In this document: positions 45,075-57,300 of the stretch, piece after piece
Layout of the letters: every line of letters begins with the position of its first letter
Position numbering within the stretch: the first letter of the stretch is position 1
Source of the DNA: Guadua angustifolia
Taxonomy: Eukaryota; Streptophyta; Magnoliopsida; Poales; Poaceae
Assembly (NCBI GenBank): GCA_036346375.1
Contig: CM070500.1
Location: forward strand, 73,288,525-73,352,524
Reading direction: 5' to 3'
Length of the DNA stretch: 64,000 bases
Translations under genes and position numbers: made by a program
Notes under the pieces: model-generated
The model's database searches: none
Told to the model about the DNA's origin: nothing
Seen by the model: only the letters and a program-made list of their open reading frames with translations

Positions 45075-46400
45075 AAAGGCGAGAGCCAGGGGCCACGTGC
45101 CCCCAAGGCGATTGCAAAAAGCCCTCGGTTTTGAAATTACAGATAGGTCCTTTCAAATTACAAATAGGTCCTTATGATTTTTGTGAGACAAAATTTATTT
45201 TTTCCTTCGTTTGGGTCCTAGGCGGTATTTTACTAAAGACCTCCGTTAATTACAAATCACGAGTAAGCCCTTTTCTAATTTTTCAGATAGCTAACAGTCC
45301 AAAAATTAACAAACAGTCCTCGGTTCTTCGTTAGTCCTTTCTCCGTTTTTCCGGAAAAAATGTTTTCGCCACACAAAGAACACGTTTTCCGAAAAAATGT
45401 TTCCGCCAAAAAACAGATTCGTCGAAGGTTTATAGCAACTTATCGATTTTGCGTCCGTTTTCTAGTTTTCGGGAAAAAATGTTTTCGCCAAAAAAACACG
45501 TTTTCGAAAAATGTTTATAAAAAACACGCTTTTCGAGAAAAATGTTTTCACAAAAAAAACAGATTCGCGAAGGTTTATAAACGGAGATCGAAAATTCAAC
45601 AAATTTCCGTTTAAAAACATAGATTTAATCAAGATTTATAGAACCTATGGATTCAGATGGGTCCTATCGACTTCTAAACCGTGACGTGCGCTATTATTAT
45701 AGTACATCTCTTATGCGGTGAAGATTTCCGGCTCAACCACCGTGCCACCTGTCACCTTGCGATTTTGCAAAAAGACCCCTCCGTTTCTCTGAAATTACGG
45801 ATAGGTCCCTATGCAATTTTATGTGAGATGAAAATATTTTTTCCCCTTCGCGTTTGGGTCCTGGCGCGTTTTTTACGGAAAAAGCCTCCGTTAGTTTCAA
45901 ATCGCGAAAAAACCCTTTTCTAATTTTTTCAGATAGCGAATGTGTCCAAAAAATTACAAACAGTCCACACTTCTTACGTTCAGATCCTTTCTCCGTTTTC
46001 CCGAAAAATATTTTCTTCACCGAAAAAACCAGGAAAAAATGTTTTCGCCACCTAAAAAACCCGAAAAAATGCCTTCATCACAAAAAAAACACAGATTCGT
46101 CGAATGTTTATAGCAACTTATGGATTTGCTAACGTCCGTTTTCCCAGAAAAATGTTTTTGTCGCCAAAAACACAAATTCGTCAAGGTTTATAGCAACTTA
46201 TGGATTTGACAACGGTCCGTTTTTCCCAGGAAAAAATATTTTTGTCGCCGAAAAACCCGGAAAAAATGTTTTCGCCACCCAAAAAACCCGGAAAAAATGT
46301 CTTCATCACCAAAAAAACATAGATTCGTCGAAGATTTATAGCAACTTATGGATTTGCCAACGGGTCATAGCCGCGGGTTTTTGTTGAAAAATTTAGATCA
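45075..46400. repeat. Two-copy diverged tandem repeat, unclassified
   Basis: Two units of about 650 bp (about 45105-45740 and 45760-46400) share the same order of landmarks: TTGCAAAAAG, AAATTACRGATAGGTCC, TTTGGGTCCT, CCTCCGTTA, CCCTTTTCTAATTTTT and CTTTCTCCGTTTT. These are followed by repeated GAAAAAATGTTTTCGCC and GTTTATAGCAACTTATGGAT. The second unit contains three or four copies of that last pair. No coding or terminal structure is seen. Confidence 0.65.
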
Positions 46401-46439
46401 GATTTTTTCGCTGGACGCGGCATCGCGCGCCATTCTACC

Positions 46440-48090
46440 TAGTAATGTTAATGTGACGATGAATGTCTATTCCGTTGTTTGGGCTATCTAGGCCGGCTAT
46501 ACTAATTCATAGTCTTTCTGATAAATAAAATACTTAAAATATTTCTTACACGATTTGTACAGTTACACGATCTACGAACATATGAAAAATATTTGATTCA
46601 TAAGTTCATATATACTCTTGTTGTCACAAGCTAACAAGCCCAACAGCCCAACTTGTTTTCCTTGTTTTCATTGCACCCACCTCCCATCTGTTGATCAAGT
46701 TCATCAGTTGAACTAGGGCTGCGACAGCTCCCGAACACATTTACCATCTCTCGAAAACATTTCGATTGCATCGACGAACCACGAATAAGCTGCAAAAGAA
46801 TTCGGCAGCATGAAGAACGTCTCTAGGAACCATGCATATAGAAACGTCGATGGAGCATGCATGGGAAAAAAAAAATTAAGTGCACTATAGGTTCCTAACG
46901 AACGACATACATGTGTGTACCACCTAGCTAGGTCTTTAAACCTTAGAATCGCACATTTAAACACTAAAATTTGTATCAATGAGTGAAGCTATATCCAAAG
47001 TCCAAACCCTACTTAATTGGTGACTAGATATGGCATGGAACTTTGGCTCACTCCAAATTACCGTTTGATCATATGACCGTCATATGAATTCAATAGAAAA
47101 TTTATGTCTTTAGATTTTAACGAAAGCCTTTATAAATCTTCGAATGAATTTTAATTACTAGCTTTTCGTTAATCTTACTTAGCAAACACGTAGTCAAACT
47201 TACCTCAAACAAGGTCAAAATGCCATGTCACAACTTGTTAGTGATTTATGTCATTTTGGACCTGTATGACTCACTTATGAAAATAGCTTGATTCCTGCAG
47301 GAATAAAAAAATTTCCTCACTTATGAAAATAGCTTGATTCCTGCAGGAATAAAAAAATTTCCTTGTTTCAAATCAAACTTTAATGTGCAATTCTCAAGTT
47401 CAGTAGCATATAAGCCAAACATTCAGTGACCTATGATTCACTTTACTAAAGAAAAAATGTTGGCAAGATCGATGATCTAATAAAACATACTTTTGAACAA
47501 TTATTACAAGAAGGGCCTTTTGTTTAAGAAACACAAGAAGAGCTTTTTAGTGTTTCAGTTTTTCTAATTGTAAGTTGCCTGATTTTTGTCAATTTTCCTA
47601 GCCTTGAATTAATTTTGAGACGTGTGTGTCTATTCTGATTTTGATCCAATAATTAAAAAAATGTGACTTGTACTCCTTAAGAAACCATAAATCACCTTAA
47701 TATAGAAGCAGACGCTCCCTTAATTAGTAGTTGACTTAGCATATGATCTTGGTGGTAAAAAATACTCTCCAAGAAACAATCAAATGGAGGGTCAACATCG
47801 CCTTCTTTGGCGCCGGCCTCTATCTGGTTGTAGGCCGCTCTCACATACTTTGGCATGTGATTCCAATATTGTTAGTACCTTACCTTCCACCGTGCATGCA
47901 TCTCGATATCATGTGATCCTAATTGTTGCACCACCTCCATCACATTCACTTGACTCATGCTCCTCTTATGCATGGCCTCCACCATGCCCATGCATGCATG
48001 TCCCATCGATCCCTTTTTAACAAGCATCACGAGTAGCTAGGTCGTGTTCGTTGGTGTACGTACAAACACACGTACGTACGTATATACATA
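46440..48090. other. Intergenic, with a 46-bp tandem duplication; upstream of the TRM-like gene
   Basis: CTCACTTATGAAAATAGC and the next 28 bp are duplicated at 47270-47315 and 47316-47361. The rest is AT-rich with no recognised gene. An open frame at 47784-48020 is in low-complexity leader-like sequence and shows no domain. ACGTACGTACGT occurs near 48070. Confidence 0.5.
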
Positions 48091-48141
48091 TACTTGTCAG
48101 GGAACCACCACCACTATGCGGCGGTGGGCACCGACCATGAC

Positions 48142-49194
48142 ATGAGAGATCGGCACCAGCAGCAGATCGGCTCGCTCTTCCTCCTCAGGAACTCGCTCGC
48201 GGTCGCCTCCAAGATGCGCCGCGGCATCCGCAGCTTCTGCCACGGCGTCGGCTCCACGTCCACGCTGCAGCAGCTCCACATGGCGGGCGGGGGCGCGGAC
48301 GCCGACGCCGCGTCCTTCCTCACCGTGCCGTCGTCCGTCGTCGGCTCCTGCGTGGCCGAGAGCGAGGTGGCCGGAACAAGCGGCGCAGGTGACCCGGCCG
48401 CGCAGGCGGCGGTCACCCTGGAGCAGATGATCCTGCAGCTGGACCTGGAGGAGGAGGCGGCGAGGAAGGCGCGGCGCCCGGCGGGGGCAGCGGGGGAGGA
48501 GTGCTACTACCCGCGGCGCATGTCGTGCGTGAACAGCTCCGACCACGTGCTCCGGTCGGCGCGGGACGCGCTGAGCCAGTACCCGCGCTTCTCACTCGAT
48601 GGCCGGGACGCCATGTACCGCGCGTCTTTCAGCACCTACTACGAAGGCATGGGCCTCGCCGCCATGCCCCACGTCGGCGCCAATGCCGCCGTCATCGGCA
48701 GCGGTCGCCATGGCAACCACCGGAGGGCGTCGGTGTGCTGCGCCGCCGGCGAGGGGTACTTCAGGGCTCGGGCGTGCGGCGCGGAGGGTTACGATATGGA
48801 CCTGGAGCGGACGCTGCGGATGCCGGCCACGGTGGCCGGGGAGAGCGTGGTGTGGTGCAAGCCCGGCGTGGTAGCCAAGCTCATGGGCCTGGATGCCGTG
48901 CCGGTGCCGGTCAGGGGAGGCCGGCGCGGGGGCTCCGGTGGGCGGAGGAAGGCTAGCGGGCCACCAGCGGCTGCGGCGGGGATCGGCGGCTGCGGCAGGA
49001 AGCAGAGGCTAAGGAGGATGGCGAAGGAGGAGCTGGAGGAGAGGGTCATGGCTCTGCATGGCTACGACGTCATTGGGGCGGGCGCGTGCCACGCTGGCGT
49101 CCTTCAGGCCACCATGGGCCCCCATGTCAGTGGGTTGGGCAGGGAAGGAGATGGCTGGGAATTTAGGATTCCTAGCAAAGGCGATGGACGGTAG
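48142..49194 (+). CDS. TRM-like (DUF3741-type) protein
   Basis: One open exon of 350 residues from the ATG at 48142. The frame stays open upstream to about 48094 without an ATG. A TTGTCAG at 48094-48100 could be an intron acceptor, so a 5' exon is possible. Recognisable blocks are MRRGIRSFCHGVGSTSTL, VTLEQMILQLDLEEEAARKA, MSCVNSSDHVLRSARDALSQ with YPRFSLDGRDAMYRASF, and VVWCKPGVVAKLMGLDAVPV. The last is the VVAKLMGLD motif of TON1-recruiting (TRM/LONGIFOLIA) proteins, which help organise cortical microtubules. The C-terminus is basic and short, and the usual C-terminal DUF4378 is absent. GC-rich third positions fit a grass gene. Probably expressed; exact role unknown. Confidence 0.75.
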   Translation: MRDRHQQQIGSLFLLRNSLAVASKMRRGIRSFCHGVGSTSTLQQLHMAGGGADADAASFLTVPSSVVGSCVAESEVAGTSGAGDPAAQAAVTLEQMILQLDLEEEAARKARRPAGAAGEECYYPRRMSCVNSSDHVLRSARDALSQYPRFSLDGRDAMYRASFSTYYEGMGLAAMPHVGANAAVIGSGRHGNHRRASVCCAAGEGYFRARACGAEGYDMDLERTLRMPATVAGESVVWCKPGVVAKLMGLDAVPVPVRGGRRGGSGGRRKASGPPAAAAGIGGCGRKQRLRRMAKEELEERVMALHGYDVIGAGACHAGVLQATMGPHVSGLGREGDGWEFRIPSKGDGR

Positions 49195-49397
49195 GGGATA
49201 CCCCTATACGAGTATTTCCCGATGGCGGTCTGTTGTTAACTTGTTGTACATGGTTACATACACATATCTCAATTCTCTGAATTTTCTTGTAACATCATCA
49301 GTAGCAACTAGCTCCATGTTTTCGAAAGAGCTACAGTTTATGGTTTTTACTGCTGCTTTGAGTTAACTTCATTGTAAATTGCTCTAAAGGTCCTTAC

Positions 49398-51208
49398 GAA
49401 TTTTTTTTTTAAATAATATTATTTTAATTCGAAATTGCGACATCAATACACGAATTTAAAAAATTGCAGAAATATTACCCGGTCGCCAAACCGTTTGGCG
49501 ATAATATGGTCGTCGCCATACGGTTTGGCGATAATAGGGTAGTCGCCAAACCATTTGGCGACAACTGCCTAATCCCGCATTAACGCGCGGTTTGAACGGG
49601 TCTCCGCTGTTGTCGCCAAACGGTGTGGCGACAATTAAGTAGTCGCCACACCGTTTGGCGACTATTAAGTAGTCGCTACACCGTTTGGCGACTATTAGTA
49701 GTCGCCGAACGGTGCGGCGACTATAGGCAAATACCTGTTCGCCCGCACGGCCGGCCGGCTGCGCTCTCGCGTGCGAAGAAGAAAGGAAAAGAAGAGCGGC
49801 GGGCGATCGGCAGCGCGGGAGAGGAAGGGGAGGAGAGAGCGCGCGGGAGGAGAGGGCGCGCGGGAGGAGAGAGAGAGCGCGCGGGAGGAGAGAGAGGGAG
49901 AGTGAGGCCACGCGCGGGAGGAGCGCTCGGGAGAGGAGGGAGAGAGAGAGAGAGAGGAGGAGGAGGAGGAGGAGGGAGGGAGGAAGGAAGAAGGAAGAAG
50001 AGGAAAAAAAAAGGAAAAAAGGTAATTTTCTGAATTTTTGGTATTTTAATTTTTATAGTGCAAAATAAATTTTAGATAGTTTAAATATTAGAAATTTTTA
50101 GAAAATGCAATATTAGAAATTTTAGAAATTTTAGAGAATTAGAAATTTTAGAGATTGAAAAAGCGGAATACCTTTTTCACCAGACGGCACGTACTGGTCA
50201 GGTTTCATGAACACCGGTTACTGTGTCGTCTGGGGAAGAGGAGGGAAGCTAGGTTACTGTGTCGTATGGGGAAGAGGAAGGGAAGCTAGGTCGCCAAAGA
50301 TCGTGGTTCACCGACTTGTTTTTCAGCGGTGTTCGAAAGCATCCCGCACCGCTAGCATCCAGCAGCCTCGATCTCATAGTAGTAGTGAGCAGCTAGAGTC
50401 GCTTCATTAGTAATATGGTATGAATTCACTTCTTTATTTCATTGCAACATGCCATTTTGTGATTTTAGTGGTAATGTAACGCTTGCGCTTTTTGAACATT
50501 GTTAGTTAGTGATATTAGTGGTAATCTAAAAATCAATTTTGTTTATGTCGTCATGAAGAATGTCGGATGCAAAGTGAAATTTAGGGTATATTATGGCGAT
50601 GGTGAAATAAAAATTGGGCAAAATGGTGTTGATTTGAGCGGTTTTGCGAATACAATGGCGAACACTTATGCCCGATAGAGTTAGCATCCGTGATATAAAG
50701 CTCGTTGACCAAATATTTTTCCTCGATCCAAGTGTTTACTCATACTATTCAAGCCGTATTCACGCCAGTAGTAAGGGTGACTCGCTCTGTGGGAGTTGAA
50801 GAAAATAGATCGGACGTACTTGTGGCAGAAATGGTTAAGGTGGTGCAAGGGATCTAGCCTTGAATGTGTAATGCTTCCTGTTTATTACATGACAAGAAGT
50901 TTTTTTTAGTTCTTCCCGGTTTAATACAACAATTATTGCACAAACAGTCCACACCAAAATTTACAAAAAAAATAAAAATATGTACAGTTACTATAAAGTA
51001 GTCGCCACGGGCTATTAGCGGTTCGACACGCGGGATTAGGAAGTTGTCGCCAAATGGTTTGGCGACTACCCTATTATCGCCAAACCGTATGGCGACGACC
51101 ATATTATCGCCAAACGGTTTGGCGACCGGGTAATATTTCTGCAATTTTTTTAATGCGTATATTAATGTCGCAATTTCGAATTAAAATAATATTATTTAAA
51201 AAAAAATC
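49398..51208. mobile_element. MULE with long palindromic terminal repeats
   Basis: The ends are GAATTTTTTTTTT and the inverse of GATTTTTTTTTAAATAATAT, with a perfect 9-bp TSD GGTCCTTAC at 49389-49397 and 51209-51217. The terminal inverted repeats run about 190 bp (49398-49590 and 51015-51208). They are themselves built of imperfect palindromes such as TCGCCAAACCGTTTGGCGA, repeated about seven times on the left and three or four on the right. A GC/GA-rich block (49740-50000) may be a leader. A short remnant of a transposase N-terminus follows at 50553. Non-autonomous. Confidence 0.9.
50553..50800 (+). pseudogene. MULE transposase N-terminal remnant
   Basis: An ATG at 50553 opens 41 codons containing KFRVYYGDGEIKIGQNGVDL, which resembles the N-terminal domain of plant Mutator-type transposases. 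A stop (TAG, 50676-50678) follows. Another frame resumes with VSIRDIKLVDQIFFLDPSVY, also typical of that region, and is lost by about 50800. The DDE catalytic domain and zinc knuckle are missing. The fragment is too short to be active, but it supports classing the element as a MULE and indicates plus-strand orientation. Confidence 0.55.
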
Positions 51209-51217
51209 GGTCCTTAC

Positions 51218-51750
51218 ACTTCTCTGTTTAATTATCTGGTTTATGTTTTTAAGTTTTAAACTTTACCTTCGAAGATCTCTAAACTTCTTCGACATTGTAT
51301 TGATCATACCTTATACATGAGTCTGCACTAATTTGTCCCCAAATGTAAATATTCGTTGATGTGGGTGGATATATGGTCAAACTTGCAAGTCCATCTGTCG
51401 AAGGCTCCAAGATAACCTTGTCCTACCAATCCAATTCTTTAGCTTGATCTGCCTTAGGTGCCACTCCATTTCCAACTAGCTACTAGCATATATATAAATC
51501 AAAATATCAAACAGCATGATATGAACTTATTAATCAACAATAGGTGCTAGCATAAAGGCTCTCAACAACATGCATGTGTTGTCTATACAAGCACTACGAC
51601 ACACACGGACACACCAACTGCTTGCAATTCTCAAATAACATGTATGCACGCACCTTAGTCCACTGTCACTGGCTTTGATAGCGCCCAAGGAGACCAGCTG
51701 ATGAGGTTATAACTAAGGTGGTTGACAGAAAGATCCATACTAGTCAGTAT
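51218..51750. other. Intergenic between MULE and LINE, no gene seen
   Basis: AT-rich sequence. No repeat, domain or RNA gene is recognised. Confidence 0.5.
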
Positions 51751-51766
51751 AGATCTTTCACCAATT

Positions 51767-52894
51767 TTTTTTTAGATAAAGGATTAAAATCCGGTCTCTG
51801 CAAAAGCACACGACCGATCGTTTACAAGTATCGTTTACAATTGTAAGCCATAAAACATTATTGCGAACAAGACATCGAAAACAAAATCAAAAGCCAATTC
51901 TATAATTGCTTGTCCATCTGCTCTTGGCAAAGATTTGCAATGACACCATCTCTAATGCCCTGCTTGCCAATCGGATGCTCTCTTTGTTGTTCTCAGCTTG
52001 CAACAATGCCCAAAACCGCAGCCAGGATGTTCCTCCGAAAATAACTCGCATAGGAGTAGAGGAATGTTTTTTCTCAAAGACTAAATCATTACGAGTACAC
52101 CAAATTGCCCATAATAAGGCAGCACCACCAACAAGAATAATTCTTTTTTCACTCTTCTCAATGCCTGTTAACCAATTTCCAAGCAAATGAGACATAGATT
52201 TCGGCGGAGACAAACCAATGCCAATATGCACAATTCGCCAAATAGTTTTTGCAATGTGGCAATCAAAGAAAAGATGTTTGATTGTTTCATTACAATTGCA
52301 AAAACAACATTTCTGATTCCCATGCCATTGTCTTTTAGCTAAATTATCCTTTGTTAAAATTACTCCTCTTTGTAAATACCAGAGGAAAATTTTAATTTTT
52401 AATGGGAGCTTCAACTTCCAGATGAATTTATGATGGAATGGAGTCCCCTGATTCATCAAATAGACATACATAGATCGAACAGAGAACTCCCCATGTCTAT
52501 GGAGACTCCAGGAAAAAGTGTCCCTACCACCAGGAAGCTGACAATGGGCTATCTTTGCAACAAGATTGTACCAAGCCGTTAATTTATCCCCCACTAATAA
52601 TCTGCGAAAGGTAATATTTGGTGGCATCTGAGTCATGACCTTTGCGACCGTTTCATGAGGGTTATGGACAATATTATACAGACTTGGAAATTGAACTTTA
52701 AGCGGTGAAGCACCCACCCAAATGTCTTCCCAAAATCTAGTTTATGTACCATCACCAATTCGAAAGGATCCACAATTCAAGAATTCATCCTTGACCTTCA
52801 ATAGCCCTTTCCAAAATTGTGAATCCCTGGGTTTAGTCTGTATCTGAGATAAACATTGGGAGCTTAGATATTTATTTCTAAGCAAGGTCTGCCA
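51767..52894 (-). mobile_element. 5'-truncated LINE
   Basis: Flanked by a perfect 16-bp TSD AGATCTTTCACCAATT at 51751-51766 and 52895-52910, with a short A-tail (minus strand) at 51767-51773. Only the last 1.1 kb of ORF2 plus the 3' UTR is present, as is usual for incomplete reverse transcription. The 3' end is shared with the LINE-type insertion at 852-2423. Confidence 0.95.
51887..52894 (-). pseudogene. LINE ORF2 C-terminus with zinc-binding RT domain
   Basis: On the minus strand the frame contains the zf-RVT module. Landmarks are FSVRSMYVYL, FIWKLKLPLKIKIFLWYL, CCFCNCNETIKHLFFDCHIA with conserved C and H residues, and ALLWAIWCTRNDLVFEKK. It ends at LASRALEMVSLQIFAKSRW. An in-frame TAA near 52742 separates this from the upstream part (RSWQTLLRNKYLSSQ...FRIGDGT). 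The catalytic RT and endonuclease domains were lost by 5' truncation. The open frame that starts at 52987 begins in flanking DNA and crosses the TSD, so that start is spurious. Confidence 0.85.
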
Positions 52895-52910
52895 AGATCT
52901 TTCACCAATT

Positions 52911-54316
52911 GTCGGTGAGAAAAACATTTTCAGGCTCTCACCTTTATATTTTTTTTCTTGAACGAATGACGGCAGCTGGGCTGCCATTTGTCAGCACTCA
53001 CCTGTTTTTGACGGTTGGATATATGTGAAAAAGGGAGCAAAAACGGATTACACTTCAACTACCGATATTCTCCCCCAATGATCAGTAGACACTTTCTGGG
53101 ACTGATGCCTACTTTTGACCTCTCAATGCTTCTATGCATTGATATTGTTCTTAGACAAATTTGATTTGATCTCAAGACGTCACTTTAATCTGTCTTAAAA
53201 CCTGGTTTCCTTGCTCTCTGTTTGATGCCCTTTAATTCATTTTTGTATATTATCATCCATTCCTGCTGTGGACATCAACATGTTCATGTTTTTTCCCTTT
53301 TTTTTAAAGAGAAAAACATGCATGTCTTTACTCACCTGAGGGCTCAAAACGTGCTTGCCAGCGAGAGACAAGGCAGGCAGGAAGATGTAGTGTACTCATG
53401 AATCATGATCATACTATTCTTATGGCCGATAGCTCCTGTATATCTTATCTCTCCAGATCTATAAAGGGATTCTCCAATTATAACCATCTTTCAGTGCTCA
53501 ATGAAGAGTTTGATCAGACAAATCAGACCTGGCAATCGCATGCATATACAAAAACAATTAATGTAAATAAAACAAATACATGCTCATTCATGATTAAGTG
53601 AATTAAAAAAGGGTAAATTTCAGCACTATTGTCGGCCTTTGAATCTCGATATCGATCTACAGTCGATTCTGAACATTCATTTCTCCTTTTTGTTGGACAG
53701 CGAAGAGTACTCGAAGATGCCATTCCTTGGTAATTACAAGCCAAATCTCTCCAAAAGAGTGATGGGCCCTTGATTTATTAGTCCACGGTCACTGCCTCAC
53801 CGGTGAAACTTCCCTGTCGAGACCCACATATCGACACAATCATGTATGTCCTGGCTTAATTGCCTCACTCGATTGTCTAAAAATAATAAAATTATAATTA
53901 CGATCACTGGAAGAGACTTATTTTTCCCTCATACGATACCTACTTGCACCCAAAAGAAAAAATCTTGCAGGACAATCTTAGCGGTTTCAGTTCTACTCTA
54001 CGTTCTATGAAAGGCGCCGGTAACGTACACTGCAGGTGTTTTACTGTTTCTAAGTATAAAAGTACAAGACTGTTCTTTAATCACCAGCAGAGAAGAAAAA
54101 AGTCGTTCTACTGACTACTGAGGCTGTACAGATGGGAAATCTCCAATTACAACATATGCAGTTATACAATGGCGATTCCAAAAGGAATAAGCAAAAAAAT
54201 ATAAACCTTTACATAAATGTGTCAAGAACATACCTGGCCATCTGCAAAGGCTGGGAACATCTCATGAACGAAACCAATACCAGAATGTACGACACTAGTA
54301 GTTCCTGCTGACTTGA
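52911..54316. other. Intergenic, no gene seen
   Basis: AT-rich sequence with several short open frames but no recognisable domain, no clear MITE ends and no RNA gene. Confidence 0.5.
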
Positions 54317-57300
54317 TGTAACATTCCAATTTTTTTAGCCCTTTTTAAAATTTTGGTGAATTTAAAATTTTCTTTTAGTGCAAGTAAATTATTTGAATCA
54401 AAAGTATAAGTTTAGATGAGTTCAAAATAATTTATTTGGGTTCCGAACACTTAAAAGTATTTTCGAGAATTTTCTGGGATTTTTATCAATTTATTTGCTA
54501 TTTATTTCATCATTTGTTCTTTTTCTGAAATTTTCTTAAAAGAAAAACCATTTTATTTTCTCTATTTCATTAGGGTTGAATTCTTTTTTCGCGGCCCACT
54601 CCTGTTCTACGTGCGGCCTAGCTTTTCTGCTATTTCTCGACCCGGTTTCCTCCTAGCCTAGTCACGTCAACCCAGCCCACCTCTGAAACCCTAAAGCCAT
54701 GGCCGTTGGATCCGGCTTGGGTACTCCAAATTGCGCCACACAAGCCGTGCGCTGTTGGCCGTTTGATTGGCACTATGTGGACGGCTAGCGTTGTGCCGTG
54801 TTGCTCCCGTCTTCTCCAACTGGATTGCGCCACCGCTGAACTCCATGCAACGGCCGCCATTTCTTCTGCGCCGTATCAGGGCCGGTCACTTCGGCGTCCA
54901 CACCTATTTAAGGCTGCTGCCTCTTCCTCTCCTATTTCCCGAGTTTCACCGCCCGTGCATCGCCAAAAATCCAAAACCCTAGCCGAGTTTGCGCCATCGA
55001 CTTTGAGCTCTTTCCCGCCACTGTTCTTTTCCACCGGTGAGCTTCCGCCGCGGATGTTGGTCTCATCGAGTTCCTCGAGGTGTCCTCTGTGTTTTGCCTC
55101 AAGTCCCGCCGGTTTTCATCGCAATTTTGTGCGCGGCTGCATCTTCTTCCATGCCTTCGGCATGCCGCACCGCCACTGTGCCGGCACCACCCCGTGCCAT
55201 CCGTGCCACGCTGGCACCACGTTAGCGCCACGCATCGCTCGTCCGCCTCACGCCTCGCCCCATCGGCTGCCGACTCCAAAGGTTGCGTGCACGCCACCAT
55301 GCCATGTGTCTTGAGTCGATGCCACATGTGCCCTAGAGCCGGTGTGACAGCCGTGTCCCTGCCTTCTGGACGCCATGTCAGCCGGTCTGCCACGTCACCC
55401 AAAACCTCCTCAGTGCTTGAGGTCTACCATGGACCAAGTCACTGACGTGTGGACCCCACGTGTTAGTGGAATTTCTTTTTATTTTTCCTATTTTCCAAAA
55501 AACTGAAAATTCTAGCAATTACAACATGACGTGTCACTCCTCTTTTTCTTTGATTTTTTTATTTGTGAATCTTCCAGTAGCCCGTTCTCCTTTGTTCGAG
55601 CTCAAATTCTAGTGATTAAAATTTCTAAATTCAAGATCTACCTTTCTGTACCATTCTTTTCAATTTTTGAATTTTATTTTATTTATTTACTCTCGTTTCA
55701 CCTGTAGAGGACGCAATCGAAGCCCAGCCAAATCAATAGATAGAGGTAGAACCAACAGGAGGCAATGAAGGTAAGTCTTTGATAGCATCTAGGCCCCCTA
55801 ATTTTTATCTTATATATAATTGTATGGTTTTGGTATTGATAATTAAGCCAATGATCACTAAACAATGAAGAATATTGGTTGAAGTATCGAAGAAAACATA
55901 AAAAAGGTCAAGATTAAGAATCCTTGTTACTAGTTTTGGCTTGGAAGATGATTTAAGCCAAGTAGCTAGGATTATTTTTGTTTGGCCGTACTATTAAGGA
56001 GGATTATGCACAAGTTCAAATTTTGGTTCATAGGCTAAGACTAAATAGACAGTTTGGAGTCAATGTTATTCCAATATATTCCCTCTAAAATAAATCATTT
56101 CCTTGAACAAATAGTGTATGTTTCCCCGGACTCAATTTCATTGCTCCTTTCTTAAGTCCGGCGCAACCTCAGTCAAAATCCCATTTCCGCCGGACCATTC
56201 TTGTTCTTTCAAAAATTTTGTCTAGAGCCAACTAAAGTCTTCGTCGGACCATTTCTCTTTAATCCAGTGCTGAAATCTACTCAGTCAAAACTTCTAACCG
56301 AGCGTATCTCATTCATGACGGACCATTTTAGTCTACTCATAAAATTTAGTTCGGCACAAGCCCATCTTTGCCGGACCAGTTTTCTCTAAGTCCGTGGTGA
56401 AAGTATTTCTTTCTTAAGTCAAACCGAGTGTACGCTATTTACGTCGGACCAACTTTTGCTAACTCAGTTTTTAAGTCCGGCGCAGATATATTCCTCTCGG
56501 TTGGACATATCTCTTCTTTCAAAAAGTCCGTTGGTACAAACTTACTTGAAATCCTTCTACGGTGGACCAAACTTTTCGGTCTAGTGCACATGTCCAAAAT
56601 CACATCTTTTCACCGGACCAAAATATTCTAAAATCCTATGTACGACGGACCAAGCAAATGTAGTCTGGCATAAATGTTCATATCAACAATATTAGTCTGG
56701 AGTGTAAAGAACTAATCTCTAAGTCAATTTTTGCTAAGTCCGTAGCAAATGAGTTAGCCTGTTTTTGACAGTCTGATACGTTCCAACGGCTCTTGTGGTA
56801 GGTGTAACGGCTAGCTTCAGTTCAAATGACTATATAAGCATTTCTTGAGCCTTCCTCCACAAAACTTTTGATATCTTTTGATCTCCTTGACATTTTAGCA
56901 CTCTCGAGCTTCCATTCCATAAGGAGACTGTGCTTCAACCCTGAACTCAAAATCTTAACACTTTTAAGTGTTTGGCTCCAAACTTAGTCAAGTTAGTGCT
57001 GTACAAAGTGAACCAAGAGACATGACTTGTGGATAGTCTATTACTTTTGGATCTTGGTGGTCCTAGATGGCTTGGAGGAAGTGTTGGTGTGACTTGTCCA
57101 AAGTTGTTTGTGAAAGGCTACCATTGATTGTGAGAGGTTGGGACTCATCTCACCGGAGTGATGAAAGAGTCACACTAGTCATCACCAAAGCTACTGCGGT
57201 TAGCTTTGGAGGAGCTATACTTCGAGAGAAGTGCTTTAACGTGGAGTAGGAGGTTGGCTCCGAACCATGGGATAAATTCTTGTATCTCTTGTGCAAGTTT

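Noticed and set aside
48097..49049. Minus-strand and alternative-frame ORFs across the TRM-like gene
   Set aside because: Shadows of the GC-rich plus-strand frame, which alone shows conserved blocks.
49456..50033. Minus- and plus-strand frames of about 140 residues in the MULE
   Set aside because: They read through palindromic terminal repeats and a GA-rich tract, giving low-complexity arginine/glutamate/glycine or leucine/serine repeats.
54706..55445. Possible gene of 200 residues
   Set aside because: Falls in the promoter/leader part of a Tat-type LTR; the frames overlap in several phases and have no recognised domain.
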